NCBI GenBank assembly: GCA_002327525.1
Contig: DCWG01000071.1
Span: 1,189-25,420, forward strand
Length of the DNA: 24,232 bases
Reading direction: 5' to 3'
Origin: Gammaproteobacteria bacterium UBA2168
GTDB taxonomy: Bacteria; Pseudomonadota; Gammaproteobacteria; Pseudomonadales; Azotimanducaceae
This document shows positions 23,348 through 24,232 of this stretch, in pieces. A program made the position numbers and the translations under genes. Numbering within the stretch: position 1 is the stretch's first letter; each line of letters starts with the position of its first letter. The notes under the pieces were generated by a model. The model was not told the DNA's origin and did not search any database. It saw only the letters and a program-made list of their open reading frames with translations.

Positions 23348-23857
23348 ATGCCACGGCCAGGTCTGACCAACCCGAACCCGGTTTCACCGTTCGGGCTGTG
23401 GTGCGACGCCAGGGAGTTTCTGGCCGCCGCTACCGAGATCTATCCCCTACCTGCGACGGCCAGGGAGATCGCCGATCTGAAGTACAGCGGTGTCGCCTAC
23501 TATCTTCTGGGCCATTCCATCGAGCTTTCTCTCAAAGCCTTCCTCCTCTGCCGCGGTATAAGCATGGAGACGTTGAGGCGAGACCCGTACGGCCATAGCC
23601 TCATCGCGCTGCGCAAGGAGTCTTCGCGGAGGAAACTCGGTACGGAGGTGGTGCTCACAAGGCCTCAGAAAGCTGTCATCGACTACTTCTCGGACAGCTA
23701 CGCGTCGAAACGCGATGAGTATTTCGAACGCGCTATGCTTTCCGTTCCGAGGTATGCGGTACTGCACGTGATCACGACAACGCTTGTCGATGGGCTGCGG
23801 ACGATCTGCAGGAGCGAAACGTCTACCGGACCAGAGCAAGGACGATCGCGTCAGTGA
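23348..23857 (+). CDS. HEPN-like protein
   Basis: A 169-residue mostly helical protein that resembles HEPN-type families. Residues 48-68 read YYLLGHSIELSLKAFLL, a common HEPN core helix pattern, and 77-88 read RRDPYGHSLIAL, in which Arg77/Arg78 and His83 could form the R-x4-6-H motif of HEPN ribonucleases. A tail rich in charged residues follows YFERAMLSVPRYAV. AAGG lies nine bases before the ATG. Next to it are a MazG-like gene and a tiny acidic protein gene. HEPN proteins often serve in toxin-antitoxin or phage defence, but no antitoxin is visible here, so function is not claimed. Confidence 0.6.
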   Translation: MPRPGLTNPNPVSPFGLWCDAREFLAAATEIYPLPATAREIADLKYSGVAYYLLGHSIELSLKAFLLCRGISMETLRRDPYGHSLIALRKESSRRKLGTEVVLTRPQKAVIDYFSDSYASKRDEYFERAMLSVPRYAVLHVITTTLVDGLRTICRSETSTGPEQGRSRQ

Positions 23858-24075
23858 GTTCAGTGGTCTCTCGAATGCGGTGAGGTTCCGGTTTGTTCCA
23901 ACGACGGGATTGTCGTGGCGTACTGAAGGGAAGGTGCCTTTGTGGGGCCGTGAACGTGCGGCTCACTGCGCTCACGGTTCGGGGTTCGGAAAGCGTAACT
24001 TGATTTCAGTCATCCGATCGGGTCCGGCGAGGGTTCCGTGCCAGATGCGGGTCTTCTCTGTTTTGGAGTGGGCTC
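23858..24075. other. Intergenic stretch without recognised gene
   Basis: Between the HEPN-like stop and the small protein ORF, 218 bases show no coding frame with believable composition. The only structure seen is CCGTGA/TCACGG (an 18-base loop) in 23948-23977 followed by a tandem GGTTCGG pair, which may be a transcript hairpin. No T-run follows it, so no terminator is called. Confidence 0.4.
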
Positions 24076-24213
24076 ATGGAAGGGTACGAGTGGACCGCGG
24101 TTGCGATGGGTGTGTTCGATTCCTCCACAGGTACCCGACTGGTGAAACACACCTTCATGGGTGACAAAGGGGACTACTACGAAATCGATGACGGCGTGCC
24201 GCAAAGCGATTGA
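24076..24213 (+). CDS. Small acidic protein, 45 residues, unknown
   Basis: A short complete frame from ATG 24076 to TGA 24213. GGAG lies seven bases before the ATG, the best ribosome site in this part of the window. The product (starting MEGYEWTAVAMGVFDSSTG, then GDKGDYYEIDDGVPQSD) has an alternating strand-like start and an acidic, tyrosine-containing tail, with no signal or membrane segment. No family is recognised. It is separated from the HEPN-like gene by 218 bases. Confidence 0.5.
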   Translation: MEGYEWTAVAMGVFDSSTGTRLVKHTFMGDKGDYYEIDDGVPQSD

Positions 24214-24232
24214 CCTTTCCCCTGCATCTTGT

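Noticed and set aside
23784..24164. 126-codon plus-strand frame after the HEPN-like gene
   Set aside because: It starts within the HEPN frame, has irregular composition and overlaps the better-supported small ORF at 24076.

Overview
The window reads as a stretch of moderately GC-rich (about 60% by eye) chromosome from an aerobic, probably marine, gammaproteobacterium. The evidence is the NuoN C-terminus at the left edge, acyl-CoA and reductive-dehalogenase-type enzymes, many GTG/TTG starts, tight operon overlaps, and DUF454, DUF1501 and DUF1800 genes. The taxonomic guess is inference; no rRNA or marker phylogeny was available. No tRNA, rRNA, CRISPR array, prophage or intact insertion sequence was seen.

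Layout. (1) 1-5089, plus strand: the 3' part of nuoN, a two-CBS-domain protein, a cytosolic corrinoid/iron-sulfur reductive-dehalogenase-like protein made of two tandem related halves, and an overlapping lipoprotein sulfatase. (2) 5160-8722, plus strand: an IsdG-type heme-degrading monooxygenase, a VOC-fold protein, an acyl-CoA dehydrogenase and, joined to it by a TGATG overlap, an ACAD10/11-like phosphotransferase with a C-terminal DUF6285-like region. (3) 8723-12138: a minus-strand molybdopterin oxidoreductase, diverging from an SDR plus NUDIX pair (plus strand). (4) 12215-15456, minus strand: thioredoxin reductase and a D-cysteine desulfhydrase/L-cysteate lyase-like enzyme, preceded by a gene graveyard. 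The graveyard is a group II PLP-dependent decarboxylase with frameshifts, stops and a lost active-site region, followed by a 56-codon acyl-CoA dehydrogenase tail. (5) 15525-18610: a long GST-family protein, a PfkB kinase, a DUF454 membrane protein and three small unknown ORFs. (6) 18624-22896: a four-helix membrane protein, a FrnE-like DsbA-fold oxidoreductase, and the secreted DUF1800-DUF1501 pair. (7) 22958-24213: a short MazG-like protein, a HEPN-like protein and an RBS-supported 45-residue protein.

How the genes may work together. The dehydrogenase/phosphotransferase pair looks like a split version of the kinase-dehydrogenase pair used to remove 4-hydroxy groups from acyl-CoAs (ACAD10/11, LvaA/LvaC). 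The SDR and Mo-enzyme nearby may add further redox steps to a catabolic module. The reductive-dehalogenase-like protein and the exported sulfatase overlap by four bases and are probably co-expressed. DUF1800 and DUF1501 form a two-gene export operon with its own likely promoter.

The strongest candidates for something unusual are the duplicated reductive-dehalogenase-like protein with Tyr in place of an expected cluster cysteine, the split hydroxyacyl-CoA kinase/dehydrogenase unit, the decaying operon at 14389-15456, and the orphan small-ORF cluster at 17902-18610.
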